Shown: positions 22,656 through 33,992 of the stretch, one piece after another
Numbering within the stretch: the stretch's first letter is position 1
Layout of the letters: each line of letters opens with the position of its first letter
Assembly: GCA_039881045.1 (NCBI GenBank)
Contig: JAYWVB010000008.1
Span: forward strand, 186,001 to 250,000
Length of the DNA: 64,000 bases
DNA from: Chaetomium olivaceum
Lineage: Eukaryota > Ascomycota > Sordariomycetes > Sordariales > Chaetomiaceae
Direction of reading: 5' to 3'
Position numbers and translations under genes: made by a program
The notes under the pieces: model-generated
Told to the model about the DNA's origin: nothing
Databases searched by the model: none
Seen by the model: the letters and a program-made list of their open reading frames with translations, nothing else

Positions 22656-23526
22656 ATGAGGATGGAGGGGGGGTTGTCTGGAGCGTCCAGAATTCAAAGT
22701 ATATTTAGGGAAAGATGTACATAGGTTCTCAAGACTGTATCTATGTAGATGCACATACCAGAGACTTTACGCTATTTGAAGTAAAGGGCCGTGAAGCTGT
22801 CCTATGACCCACGGTTTGAATTCATGGGATTTACTACACCGAGGCCATCAGGCTAGTAGACTGTAGCCCCGCCGAATTCTACCTAGAACGATGGAGTGCC
22901 AGGTCCATACGTTAATATTCCCGGTCTTCCATTATTCTCGTCCCTTTTATTATTACTCAAATCAGTCAATTGCAAAAGGGGCATGGCAGCCATGATACAA
23001 CTCTGGGGGTTAGGGTTAACACCCTCCCCTGAGTCGTGTCCAGTCGTTGCCCGGGCGATAAGAGACTTGGGGTGTGGCCGATTTTGTTGTTGACTCGGCG
23101 ATGGGGGCGGGGAAAACGCTGATACCCCGACTACGAGAAAGGGAGGCTGGGAAGCAACAAATCCCAACAGAAGTTGGCGGATTTGTTTGTCCCTGATACA
23201 CGGCAATGACGGAAAATAATTCATTACGCTTGATTTTGACATTCTATCAACCCATCAGTCCCTGCCAAGTAAAACTACCTACTCGCTGAAGTCAGAGAAG
23301 ATGAAATAGTTGTATTGCAACAAGCCTCGCTTTAATTCGGCCCCTCCATACCCTCCATACCCTGAGGGATATGGTTCGCATGTGGTGGTCCCCACACAGC
23401 ACGAGTGATCCTGATTGTCATCATCATGTCACACATCATGCTGACTCTTGTCTTTTCTCCCATTTTTCTCAGCTTCCTTATTTCTGAAGGGTGTAGAAAT
23501 GGCTGGATTCTAGTGACTGTTGACTC
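22656..23526. other. Intergenic (tail-to-tail)
   Basis: 870 bp between two convergent genes. A short TTAGGGTTA pair near 23,010 is telomere-like but only two units long. No gene seen. Confidence 0.55.
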
Positions 23527-24387
23527 CTATTCTCCCGTCGTTTCCAAGCCAGCTCGATGGGTCAGGTGAGCTGCCAATGGTCCGTTGTAAGGGTAGAACG
23601 AAGGGAATTCGTGAGGCCACAAAAACGTCGTGTCCGTGTTGTCATCCGTGCGCCACGTGTAGCGCGCCTCATCCAGGTACACGAGCGGCTCGGCGTACAT
23701 GTTCACAAGGAAGCAAGAAGCGCACGGCCGTCTTTTGAAATTAGGGTAGCAGCCGTGACAACCTCCGTTGTCCTAGAACAGAGGCATTGGGCCAGAGCGC
23801 TCGCAATGTATGCAACAAGACCAGCCGTAGGGGATGAGACGGTCCGTATCGAAGCATAGGCCACCGAGCAGACCCAGAGGAATCTTTGCGTGATCGTAGA
23901 GAACACTTGTGTGATCCTGACTGCAGTCGCAAGGTCCTTTGGTGGAAGGTGACCGTGGGAAGATGAGGGATGTCTCCGCAACTGGAAGCGCGTGATCCGC
24001 ATCACCGCCATGGGGGGCATGTATCTCGTGCCACTGCCGCGAATCGTCCTGATCAAGCTTTATAAAGCTTAATCGTGTGCGGTAGTGGTGTGCAATCTGA
24101 GTGAGAGTGTATCCTGGGTGTCGGACCTTGTCAACAGCCTGAAGGCCATTGGTACTCAAGCCTCCGATCTTCTTCAACCACCCCTGGATACCATCTGGGT
24201 TGCATTCAACCTTGCTACACCGCCAGTACACCGGTTCAGTATATAGACTTGGTTGAATTAGTATTTGTCCATGTTGGACAATTTCGTTCTGAGGCTGCGC
24301 GTGGTGTCGGCTAGCTCCAGCGAGTGCATTGGAGGTTGAAGAAGTAGAGGGCTCTAGGTTCGGTAGGTACATCGTAATGTGAAACAA
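23527..24387 (-). pseudogene. Cys-pair (putative zinc-binding) protein with one in-frame TAG
   Basis: A single frame runs 287 codons from the ATG at 24387 to a TAG at 23527-23529, interrupted only by a TAG at 23773-23775 (codon 205). Before the break lie WRCSKVECN and GWSCCIHCERSGPMPLF; after it come GGCHGCYPN and RRPCASC, so the Cys-x2-Cys pairs straddle the stop. Fungal proteins with W-C-C-x2-C ... C-x2-C ... C-x2-C tails exist, which supports one original gene. The stop could come from one C-to-T change (CAG to TAG), from a sequence error, or from a real C-terminus with coincidental open frame. No domain name can be given; the N-terminal half is unrecognised and the start is uncertain. Confidence 0.45.
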
Positions 24388-25595
24388 ATTCTGCGAGATA
24401 ATGCCTAACTGATGCGTTGGTTCTTGGCGTCTGGCGCAGGTGGTGTAAGGACTTTGCTGATTTTACATGTCTCTGGCTGGTGTGAAGTTGGGCTCCAGAC
24501 AAACTACCCCCAGAACAATTTCATGCTTTACCTTCGGCGTGGGAAGCCGTTTCCGTGGATGCATTGGAGGCAGTCACAGCCCCTACCTAAGCAGTCAACC
24601 TCCTGGATGGGTGCTCCTGCTCACACCTTCGACAGTTCTACCAACCCCCAACGGCAGCTTCCCGTTGATGCTGCCCCTGACTAACCTTCCGAGTTGTTAC
24701 GCACTAAGATGCGCGTCGTGGAGTGCCACCCCAAATGTCGAGTTTCTCGATGGCGGGACAAAGAAAACAGCCTCCTTTGAAGGTCCCCTCTTCGGGTTGC
24801 ACGGAGGCCGTCCGGAGGCGTACCTACTTTGGGCACCTTCCATTACTCGCGGCCTGACAAGCGCCACGACAGGACAGGGCACGTCATTGTATGCCCCCAT
24901 GTGATCCAGTTGTAGACCTCCTTACTCCGATTCTGATGGTGGATTTCGGTGAAAACTGACTTATTGCAGAATCTGAGTCAGGGGCCCAATTGGCGATTTC
25001 TCAAAACAGGAGGCAGTCGGCAGCCAACACATACCCGATTGGTCGAAACCAGAAACAACGCGCAGAGCCCTGCTTGGGTGTCCGCTATTTCCTGCCGTAG
25101 GCCTCACTGCCCCTAGGCCTCAATGCAGATCTGAATCCCGGATGGGGCTGCTCGCCGTATTGCCTCGTTATCGGCCTCCAGGAGTCTTACGAGGGACTTG
25201 GAGGCTGTACGCCGGTCTCATGAGAATGCCTTCAAGATGTAGCCTACGGCCTCACTGGCACGGTCATGGGGTCTTTGTATTTGAGTTGCGACTCTCGCAG
25301 CCATGTTGGCATCCGAAGCTGTTGCCAAGGGTCACCGGGGCAAGACAGGCCTTTTCGCCCTTGTTGTTTGACAGCGCCAGTCTCACACAATACCGCATAA
25401 GGTATGCTATCTCCGTTCCATCTCTGTGCATCGTAAAGTACTGGCCAGCGGTGCGTATTGATACAGATCTAACTAGCGCAGACTTTTGCCACTGCCGCTC
25501 AGGGGCGCATCAGCACCGGGAAGCGCCTCGGGCACCCAAGCTTCTGACCACTCGGAGGATAGATATCCACCATCCTTGTTGGTAAAGTGGTGAAG
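24388..25595. other. Intergenic, divergent
   Basis: 1.2 kb without a supported gene; the longest open frames (about 145 codons) on the plus strand lack motifs and codon-use consistency. Should hold the promoter of the zinc-finger gene. Confidence 0.5.
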
Positions 25596-26586
25596 ATGCC
25601 TCTGCACTCATCCTCTCATGGGAGGTCCAGACATGGGTCTCGTGCTTCTCGAGCATCCAATCCCGTTACCGCGGGTTGGAACCCAGACCAAGGGACCATC
25701 GACCCCCGGCTCTTAAATCTGCAACACCCCACCGCGGATTTCTCAGCGGAGGATGCCTTGACAGAGCCTTCTTATTATGTTAGTACGCCGTTTCCAGTAT
25801 CTTACGGCGATTCATCTTCCTCGCCTTGGTCTTTCCCCACCCAGCAGCCTTACCCAGGGCCGAACCAGCAGAGCCCTTGTCTGTCAACACAGAGACATGG
25901 GCGGCTCGGATGCCAACAATACGGGGATCGACCCGGACTTCGATGCGAGCTCTTCTCCCCTCGCCATGTCCACCGTTCCGAACACCGACTCGCCTGCGTT
26001 TTGGTCCGACCCAGACGCCTCGCTCCTTTCCCAGGTCTCTCCAAGTGGCTTTGGAACCGCCCAGCCGCCTGACTATACTGACCCTCTTGCGGCTCAGATC
26101 AACGCCGACCCACAAGCCGTCGACTACAGCCACTATGCCCATGATCCCGCAAACCAGTCGTACTGGCCGCCAGACAGCGGCTTTGCACAGGCGGGGCCAT
26201 CTTCTGTTCCTACTGCCACCGATATGCCCTACCCCTGCGACGAGGAAGGCTGCACGAAAGCGTTTCAGCGACAGTGCGATCTCGAGTCAGTTCATCTCCT
26301 TCCCCTTCTTCCCCCCCGCCGGCGTTTGTATTCCGACAGAGAGGCTAACCTGTCACCTCCCATGCAAAGCAAACACAAGAACAACCATTCCAAGCGTCGA
26401 AAATGCGACATTTGCGGGGCAGGGGGCGCCGAGAACAAGGACCTCTTCCGACATTTTTGGACACGGCATCCCGACGAAGCCAGGAGGCGTGGGTATCCCA
26501 AAGAGGAGGACAAGTGCCCTTGCTGCGAGTATTCGGGCAGGAAAGATAATGTGAAGCGGCACAGGGATAAATTCGGCCACCATTAA
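25596..26586 (+). CDS. C2H2 zinc-finger protein, probable transcription factor, one frameshift
   Basis: Start ATG 25596 (MPLHSSSHG). About 200 residues of Ser/Pro/Gln/Asp-rich sequence, likely an activation or linker region, precede three C-terminal zinc fingers. Finger 1 is C-x4-C-x12-H-x3-H (CDEEGCTKAFQRQCDLDKH...), interrupted by an 84-bp intron 26286-26369. Finger 2 is C-x2-C-x12-H-x4-H (CDICGAGG... RHFWTRH). Finger 3 is C-x2-C-x11-H-x5-H (CPCCEYSG... KRHRDKFGH). The protein ends immediately after finger 3. The acidic/Ser-rich part is in one frame up to about 25,898 and in the next frame from MGGSDANN; an extra G in a GGG run at 25899-25901 explains this. Alternatively translation begins at the ATG at 25896. 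Targets are unknown. Confidence 0.72.
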
Positions 26587-27398
26587 CGTCGAGAACGAAT
26601 AATACCGCCCCTCAACATCGGGCACATTATGCTTGGTCCGGGTGTCGGTCTTCTTGGTTGACGTTTCTTCTACCACCGTCAGGACGTTGGTTCCCACGTT
26701 GGGAAGCGAGATTCGAATATGAGTGGCTAGACTATCAGCATAATTCATGACGATATGACGATATGACTAGGTTGCCGGTCAAACACGCATGTACCGGTTG
26801 GAGGTAGCATCACGGGGGAAGCTGGTGTAGATGTCCTTAGCGTTGCATCCTTCATTTAACAACTCCTCTTCCAGAATGTTGTGAAGTGTGGAGAGGGTGG
26901 CGGGGTGTAGTCTTATGGGAAACTCGCCTTGCTTTCAACGCATCAGAGCAGTGCCGCGAGAGGTTCAACGGCGCGACAGGCGGCCACCTTATTTCCACAT
27001 TCTCCCGTCTCCAGGCATTTCTATCTTCATCTTACACACGCACTAATGCACGCACCACTCCCTCATTTCTGTCCATTTGCTACGGAACATCCCATGGTTA
27101 GGTACTTAGCTTGGTATGGAAGTGCAACCCACAGGCTCATCCTCACACCCCTGCAATGAGGTATGCGTTGAATATTGTGGACATGTTCTTTAACGTGGTA
27201 AAAATACCTCGTCCCTCGATAAATCGAGTGTTTCCGCCGAACTTATGCGCTAACCTGGGCTAAGCGTGCATTGTCTTCATGTTTAATAGAATCCCATGAC
27301 TGTGCGATAATTGCATTGCTTGCTAATAACCATCAAGATGAAGCTCGTCGATACACTTGCTACGTATCCATCCACCTTGTTATTTCTCTCTGGGGATA
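26587..27398. other. Intergenic (tail-to-tail)
   Basis: 812 bp, AT-richer than flanking genes, with no supported gene, repeat or structured element. Confidence 0.55.
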
Positions 27399-28424
27399 TC
27401 ACGGTTTGATCCTCACTGTCACCACAATCCCCCACCCGGTCAGACTCTCCCACACGCCAAAGTCGTTCTCCCATCTGAATGTCACTTCCTCGGCTCTAAC
27501 CGTCATCTTGGCCTGGTCATCGTCGTCAACCGACCCCGGACTCGACAAGGCAGGCGACATAGGTGGCGACAGCACGGGCGAACTCTGTTCGGCGGCCTTC
27601 TTACGGCTACCTCCCAGCCCAAAGCGCCCCCATCCCGTCTTTTCCTTCTCAACCACCTTCCTCTCGACCACGCTGGCTTGAACATGCCGCCTCTGGAGGT
27701 TCGGCTCCGGCCTGAGGTACGTCGACAGCCGGTGCGCCATCTCCTCGTCCGTAAACCACCACTCACTCTCCTTGCCCGTCCCCTTGGTATTCTCAAACGT
27801 GTCAAACCGCCCCCACTCACCAAACCCCGTGTCAACCTGCTCCCGCAAGCTACTCTCCCCCTCCCTCCCCCCTTTCCTATCCCCGCCAGCAGCAACAGCA
27901 ACAGCAGCAGCCCCCTTCTCCTTCCCATCCCCTCCACCCCCCGCAGAAAACCCCCCAATCCCATGTAAATCCACCCTCCCCACCTCCACCACCTCCCCCT
28001 CCCTCCCCCTCTCCCTCGCCCCACTCATCGACGCCTCGGCCGGCACCACGCCCGCAGGGACCAGGGTCAGCTCGGCGAGCGACGGCACGCGCGACCGCGT
28101 CGTCAGGTCGGCCAGGAAGGCCTCGACCAGCGGCACCACGCGCGCCGTCAGCTCGAACTCGTCGGCGGCCTGGGCGGTGCGCTGCGCGAGCTGGGTTGCG
28201 CGCAGGCGCGCGGGGAGCGTGCGCAGGTGGTTGGTGAGCGGGGACGGGAGGGGCAGGCCGGTTTGGTGGGGGCTGAGGGGGTTTGTGAGGGTTGTTGTGC
28301 TGGTTGTTGCTGTTGTTGTTGTGTTGGTTGGGGAGAAGGGGGAGGCGGCAAAGGGTCGTGAGCTGGAGGCGGTGGTGGCTTCGGAGTAGGAGGGAGGTGC
28401 GAAGTCGTCGGCTGGTTCGCCCAT
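27399..28424 (-). CDS. Unrecognised 341-aa cytosolic protein with PPxY motif
   Basis: Single exon, 341 aa, ATG at 28424. The N-terminus MGEPADDFAPPSYSEA carries PPSY, the type of PY motif bound by WW domains of Rsp5/Nedd4 ubiquitin ligases, followed by a Thr-rich run. Residues ~75-130 look helical and conserved in style (LRATQLAQRTAQAADEFELT, VVPLVEAFLADL). A Gly/Ala low-complexity segment follows, then a more structured C-terminus (SEWWFTDEEMAHRLSTYL; VTFRWENDFGVWESLTGWGI). No membrane segment or signal peptide. It resembles lineage-conserved hypothetical proteins of Pezizomycotina, but I cannot name a domain. Codon-level composition and an unbroken frame support a real gene. Confidence 0.68.
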   Translation of the reverse strand: MGEPADDFAPPSYSEATTASSSRPFAASPFSPTNTTTTATTSTTTLTNPLSPHQTGLPLPSPLTNHLRTLPARLRATQLAQRTAQAADEFELTARVVPLVEAFLADLTTRSRVPSLAELTLVPAGVVPAEASMSGARERGREGEVVEVGRVDLHGIGGFSAGGGGDGKEKGAAAVAVAAGGDRKGGREGESSLREQVDTGFGEWGRFDTFENTKGTGKESEWWFTDEEMAHRLSTYLRPEPNLQRRHVQASVVERKVVEKEKTGWGRFGLGGSRKKAAEQSSPVLSPPMSPALSSPGSVDDDDQAKMTVRAEEVTFRWENDFGVWESLTGWGIVVTVRIKP

Positions 28425-30355
28425 CTTGATGCTGAGTGGGTTTGGGCTGCGTTCAGTGATGATGGGTTGTGTTGTTGATCAGGTCGTCGTTGATGGTTGG
28501 CTTGTCGCTAGTGAGGCGTCTTAGTGACACTGGGATTGCGGGCTTCTTCTAGTGCTGCAGATACGATCGTGATCTTGACCCGTCAAAATGAGGACTTTGC
28601 GAATGGCCAGCCGGTTGTTGGGTTGAGGCTGGAAAAGTGTTATGCCTCTCTTTGTTGCTAAACGTTGAGCTGTCTTCGGAACAAAAGTCAGTTGGTGGAT
28701 GGCAAGTTGGCGGCGAACGAAAATCAGGCCCACACCTGTTGGTTGTGCCTGGAGTCGGTTGTCCAAAATAGCCTAGCCCTCGTCCTCGCGTTTGAGAAGA
28801 GCGCGAGTATTCCCAAGTAAAGCCGGAACGATCTCCGAGGAGGCCGCGGCGATGTGACTCCTGAAGGATGGCGAGGAGGAAGTTGATCTTCGTCGTTCTG
28901 GAGTCAGGGTGCCTTGTGATGTTGAAAGCGGTCGTTTGAACCCCGCAGATGCCCACAAGCCATGCAGTGCCTTGCAGACGGGCCGTGATCAGGGGGCTGT
29001 GCAGGGGGCACCCCATGGAGTTACACAGTCGGGGTAGCAGTGCGAACCCACAAGTTGCCCCCGTCTCCGATCAGTGGGGGGCCCGCTGAGAAAGCGTGGG
29101 CTCCCTGGATCACCGCGCTTCGTGCTTCGCTTCTTTGTACATACCACATCTGGAGACCGGGCCGCAGGCACTGCAGGGCAATGCAAGGCACTCCAAAGGC
29201 AAGGCTGATATGCCGGTTGCAGTTCTTCTGCTTGATGCTCAGGCTGTTACAGGTGATTAATCCAGGTTTGAGACCGAGCAGCGGAGCTCCTGATGTTTCC
29301 AAGTTTCGTATTGGAAGGATGAATGCTGCAGCAGCAACATGTGGTCTGGCTGTTGTGCCACATAACACTCATCTGCACATTACTTCAAACGCCAAAGACG
29401 GAATGCAGAGCTTGCATCCATCAATCCACCAGCTGCTCCAATGTTTTGTGTCCTTCTCAATGGCCCACTCGTTTCTTTTTCTCGGAGAGGTGAGAATGGC
29501 ATGGCTGGATTGAGTTGGGATGTGGGCGACAAACACCATGAGTCCAGCCCAAGGCACATTCTCCAGGCTGACACCATCCGGACAGTACCCAGTGTTCGGT
29601 CACTGAATCGATCGCGCTCGGTCTGGGCTAGGCCGGCGCACGGAACATTTCGGGTGCCGTCTGACCTTCTCCCTGGCCTCGGCCCTTACCCGGAAACGAC
29701 AGTGCAGTGCAGCACTGGTTGTGCTTGAGTTCTGCCCAGTTGTTTTTTGTTTTCTTCCCACGAAAACAAAACAGCTGGGGCATCGAGATTGGGCGTCAAA
29801 TCGGTTAGCAAACTGACTGGCCGCACTGTGCTCAGCCACGATGGCCGTCTTCCCCCAGAACCACAAGGCAGATCCATTCGCCAGCACTTCCGTCCTAACC
29901 GACTCCCGGTCAGATGATGGGCCTTTTCGGGGCTCAACCGCTTTGATGTGGGGACAGCCAAGCACAGCCAAGTACAACATACCAGCAAAGGAACAAGGGT
30001 GTAAAGGCTGTGCTTGCGGCTCTGGGTGGTACAAACATCTGTCATTGAGTTTGATCGGAGACAAAACATACAAATAACCATCGTCTCCCGCTCTGTTGTG
30101 TATCTAGCCACAGCATCGTAATATTCACGGCAACCGTTGCATCTTCCTGTCAGGTATCCCTAGATCCTGACCACAGTCCAGCCCTTCGTTGCATCATCTA
30201 ACATCTTCGCTGCCGACCATCTTTCGGTCGACTTTACTTTCCGCGTCTGAACCCCCGTTTGCCTTTTGCGTTTGGCCACGTCCATCGCCAAAGTTTGACC
30301 AAGAAGTCTTTTCTTGGGTTTACCACATCACCCTTTCATCACACCAACAGTCAAG
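28425..30355. other. Long intergenic, divergent
   Basis: 1.9 kb with no gene I can support; several 80-157 codon open frames are unrelated to any motif. It contains the promoters of the PPxY protein (minus) and flotillin (plus). The last 100 bp before 30356 is a CT-rich fungal leader ending TCAAGATGG. Confidence 0.5.
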
Positions 30356-32114
30356 ATGGCCTCCTACAGGGTCGCAGCCCCCAATGAGTACCTTGCCATT
30401 ACTGGCATGGGAGTCAAGACAGGTACGTTGTGATTTGCGCAAAGCTGCTCGTTTTATCTAAAGGTCGCTAACGCAACTCCAGTCAAAATCACCAAGGCAG
30501 CATGGGTTTGGCCCTTCCAGCGCTGCATGCGCTTCAGCGTGCAGCCCCACGACTATGCCATGAACCTCCAGGCCATGACCAAGGAGAAGCTACAATTTCT
30601 GCTTCCTGTCGTCTTCACCATTGGTCCCGACGTCAACCAACGCGGCGCTAACACGAGGCACCTCGACAACGGGAACGATGCACGCTACGCGGGTGCCGGT
30701 AGCGAGGGCGCCCCCGCCGGCGACGACCATGTCCTCGATCACCGTCGTGAGGACCAAGGGGACTCGCTGATGAAGTACGCCATGCTTCTGGCCGATTCCG
30801 GCACATCCAAGGGGAACGACCACCAGTTCCTCGAGAACATCGCCAAGGGCATCATCGAGGGCGAGACCCGTGTCCTGGTGTCTAGCATGACCATGGAAGA
30901 GATCTTCACCGAGCGCGAGGTGTTCAAGCGCCGCATTTTCCGCAACATCCAGGGCGAACTGGACCAGTTTGGCCTCAAGATCTACAACGCCAACGTATGT
31001 GACCACCCACCCCTTTCTCCAAGGCCCCCCTTTCTGGGCCCTAACCCTGCCCCTTTTCTCTACAACACCACCTCCGCGACATTCACTGACTTCGCAACAG
31101 GTCAAAGAGCTCAAGGACGCGCCCAGCTCAAACTACTTCGAGTCTCTGAGCCGTAAGGCGCACGAAGGTGCAAGCAACCAAGCCAGGATCGATGTCGCCG
31201 AGGCCCAACTGCGCGGTAACGTTGGAGAAGCCCAGCGCAGGGGCGAGCAGGAGCGCGAGATCGCAAAGATCCACGCCGAGACAGCTGTCCGCAAGACCGA
31301 GCGGGATATCGAGCGCGCGCAGGCCGAAGCCGTGCTCGCCACCCGCAAGACGGAGCTCAACCGCGATGTCGACATTTCGCGTATCTCCGCCACGCGCCGG
31401 ACCGAGGCCCAGGACGAAGACCTCAAGCGCGAGGTACAGATCAAGCGCGCCGCGGCCGAGATGGAGCGCCTGCGCGCCAGCGACGTCGTCAAGGCCACCA
31501 TCGAGCGCGAGGCCAAGCAGCAGGCGGCCGACGCGCACGCGTACGAGGTCGAGGCGGAGGCCAAGGCCAACTTTGAGAAGCAGAAGCAGCACGCCGAGGC
31601 GGGGGTGTACAAGGTCAAGATCGACACCGATGCGGCCGCCTACAAGACCAAGCAGGACGCTGAGGCCTGGAGCTACGCCGCCATCAAGAACGCCGACGCC
31701 AACCTGCAGAAGAAGCTCAAGGAGGCCGAGGGTATGGCGGCCATGGCCGACGCCTACGCCAAGATGAGCGCTGCCCTCGGCGGTCCCGCTGGTCTGCTGC
31801 AGTACATGATGATCGAGAAGGGCACTTACGTCGAGCTGGCCAAGGCCAACGCCGAGGCCATCCGCGGCCTGCAGCCCAAGATCAGCGTGTGGAACACGGG
31901 CGCCGAGGCCGGTTCTGGCGGCGCTGGTGAGGGTGGCGGCAGCCAGAGCAGCACTGCCGCCATGCGCAACATCTACCAGATGCTGCCCCCGCTCATGACC
32001 ACCATCAACGAGCAGACCGGCATCACCCTACCCGAGTGGCAGTTCGGCCGCCTCGCCGGTCAGATGTCCGAGGCTGAGCGCGCTCAGGGTGTCAAGCCCG
32101 CCGCCAAGCACTGA
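30356..32114 (+). CDS. Flotillin (reggie family), membrane microdomain scaffold
   Basis: Three exons: 30356-30422, 30483-30994 and 31101-32114; 530 aa, phases exact. Residues ~1-195 form an SPFH/PHB domain (YRVAAPNEYLAITGMGV start, LQFLLPVVFTIGPDV, MKYAMLLAD, IIEGETRVLVSSMTMEEIF). An insertion rich in Asn/Asp/Gly sits inside it, a feature I associate with filamentous fungi. Residues ~200-390 are a long Ala/Glu/Lys/Arg coiled coil of the flotillin domain (RKTERDIERAQAEAVLATRK and similar heptads) that drives oligomerisation. The C-terminus ends in a Gly/Ser linker and a short conserved tail. Flotillins coat sterol-rich plasma-membrane domains at hyphal septa and tips and have no transmembrane segment. 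Intact. Confidence 0.93.
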
Positions 32115-32608
32115 GAGAGCATTGAGGAGGAGAGCATGGTCAGGACCTCAGAGAGTGGATTCGACTCCGCCACACCATCATTTTGAGTTTTAATACCCGG
32201 TGGTGCTTTTTTTTTGTCAGTGGGGGGCATAGACTAGGAATAGGAGGAGGGGTGGACGGCGTTGGTGGCCTTGTACGCATACCCCTGATTTTTTGTTTGT
32301 CTTGATCTCTGAGTTACCTGGAGTTTGCACTCCGTCACATTATTTTATATGTTAAATTTAATTTATCAGAAAATGATAGTTTCTATTGCAGTGACAATCT
32401 TCCGATGTCATCGACAAATATGCGCATTTCATGGAAAGACGAATAACGTCCATTGGTCAACCACCGTTTGGAACTATTAGGCCATGTGGAATACCCCTCT
32501 CGTTGCCAACTACCAGCGTTAGCTAAGGTACATATACCCTCTCCATCCCCCCCACCAACTTCTAGAGCCAGCTACATCCCTCCCATGACATAAAGTCTCA
32601 ACTGCCAT
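32115..32608. other. Intergenic (tail-to-tail)
   Basis: 494 bp between flotillin and the 166-aa gene. AT-rich at 32,340-32,390 with a T9 run at about 32,207, consistent with 3' ends. No gene seen. Confidence 0.6.
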
Positions 32609-33183
32609 CTACTTCGTACCGAAGAGCGAAGGCACTTCGTACGAAGTACGGATCTTGAGTACAAAGAGCTGTTCGCAGTTACCAACAAGGGGCTTGCGCA
32701 GCTCGACCTTCCACGTAGATTTGCCATTGTTTCCCGCGTCACCTTCGTGGCTAGAGATTAATAGACATGATTAGTATGTACAACACAGAAAGAAGCCCCA
32801 ATCTTGATAGGGGGGTCTGCGTACCTGAGAGCGGCGGCGACAACCTTGCCAGACATCCCCAGTTTGGCCGCAGCCTCCTCAATGATCTCAATGATTTCTC
32901 CCTTCTGGTACTCGAGGAACACAACACGGTTGTTAAGCCACTCCACCTGAACGCTGGGGTTGCCGCGGGCGGGCTTGGGGGGAGCCGCGGCCTTCGCGGG
33001 CGCCGTACCCTTCGGAGCCACGGCGGCCCTCAGGGATGCCGCAGCCCTCGAGGTGTTGTTAGCGTCACCGCCGGTTTGCGCCGTCTTCGAGCTGCTAGCA
33101 TTGGTGGACTTGGAGGCGCCACTGCCGGACTTGGAGGCGCCACTGCCGGTAGCCTTCGAGGCGGTGGTGGTCTGGTTAGGCAT
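32609..33183 (-). CDS. Unrecognised 166-aa protein with Ser/Gly/Lys repeats
   Basis: Two exons, 33183-32825 and 32750-32609, joined by a 74-bp intron (GTACGC ... CTCTAG, phase 2); 166 aa. The N-terminal ~75 residues are disordered Thr/Ser/Ala/Lys-rich with a tandem GSGASKS-type repeat. The C-terminal ~85 residues look folded: VQVEWLNNRVVFLEYQKGEI, helix EIIEEAAAKLGMSGKVVAAA, then WKVELRKPLVGNC and VLKIRTSYEVPSLFGTK across the splice. The clean join of two amphipathic segments supports the gene model. No signal peptide or TM. I do not recognise the fold and suggest no function. The last exon contains the 14-bp palindrome ACTTCGTACGAAGT at 32634-32647. Confidence 0.62.
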
Positions 33184-33992
33184 GATGACGGTTTTGATGA
33201 TTGAAGTGTAGATACGTGGTCGATGAACGGATTTGATTGAAGATAAAGCTGGTGATGCAGTTTGGTTTGTGTTCTGTTGGATTGGAGGGAAAGCAAACAA
33301 GGAGAAAGCTAACTTTTTATTGAAGCGAAGCTTCAATTGATGAGTCTCTGAGATGTACAATGTACATTGAGGAAGCGAAGAAGGAACGCTTCGTTTCATT
33401 TACTGGGCTAATCCTCCAGAGTTTCTCGAGGAGCGATTGGATGCCACAGAACTGGCGTACTTAGCGTACTTGGCGTTGTGGCTCTGTGGCTCGACACATC
33501 GGGCGATACTCTCAAGATCAAGAGGCCAGCCCCATACTCAAGACTGCGATACCCCCCTAAGTTCTCAAGAAGCCGACTACCACGACCGAGAAGCCGACAA
33601 GTCTCAAGAGATTACAAGTTCGAATCAAGATACTAACCCTCTATAAAAATTGGCCTCTCGATCGACAAGGACGTAGGCGCAGCCGCCATTGTAAGACGAC
33701 TGTTAACCACCCCCCAAAGACAACAGAGGCGCGATTGAACTACGTAATTGAACTGCGAATGCGGCTTTCCGTCCGGTGTATCGTACTTGCCTTTTGCAAG
33801 ACTTTTTATGCGTGGGGTGCTAAAATGGCCCACAAATTGACCGACCAAACCTCTTGCACAAATCTTCCTCCACATCGCACTACTATTGCCCATCGCAATT
33901 GATACCATCTGCAGTACAACTCTGATCGCATATGCAAGTCGTCCATATTGAACGAGCTACGCAGTATCGCTAACCGTCGCCTAGTCACAACG

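Noticed and set aside
23003..23020. Interstitial telomere-like GGGTTAGGGTTA
   Set aside because: Only two partial units; too short to be meaningful.
24467..24904. 145-codon plus-strand open frame
   Set aside because: Low-information composition and no domain; antisense frames equally open.
27880..28030. C-rich plus-strand open frame opposite the PPxY gene
   Set aside because: Shadow of the minus-strand coding sequence with low-complexity Gly/Ala codons.
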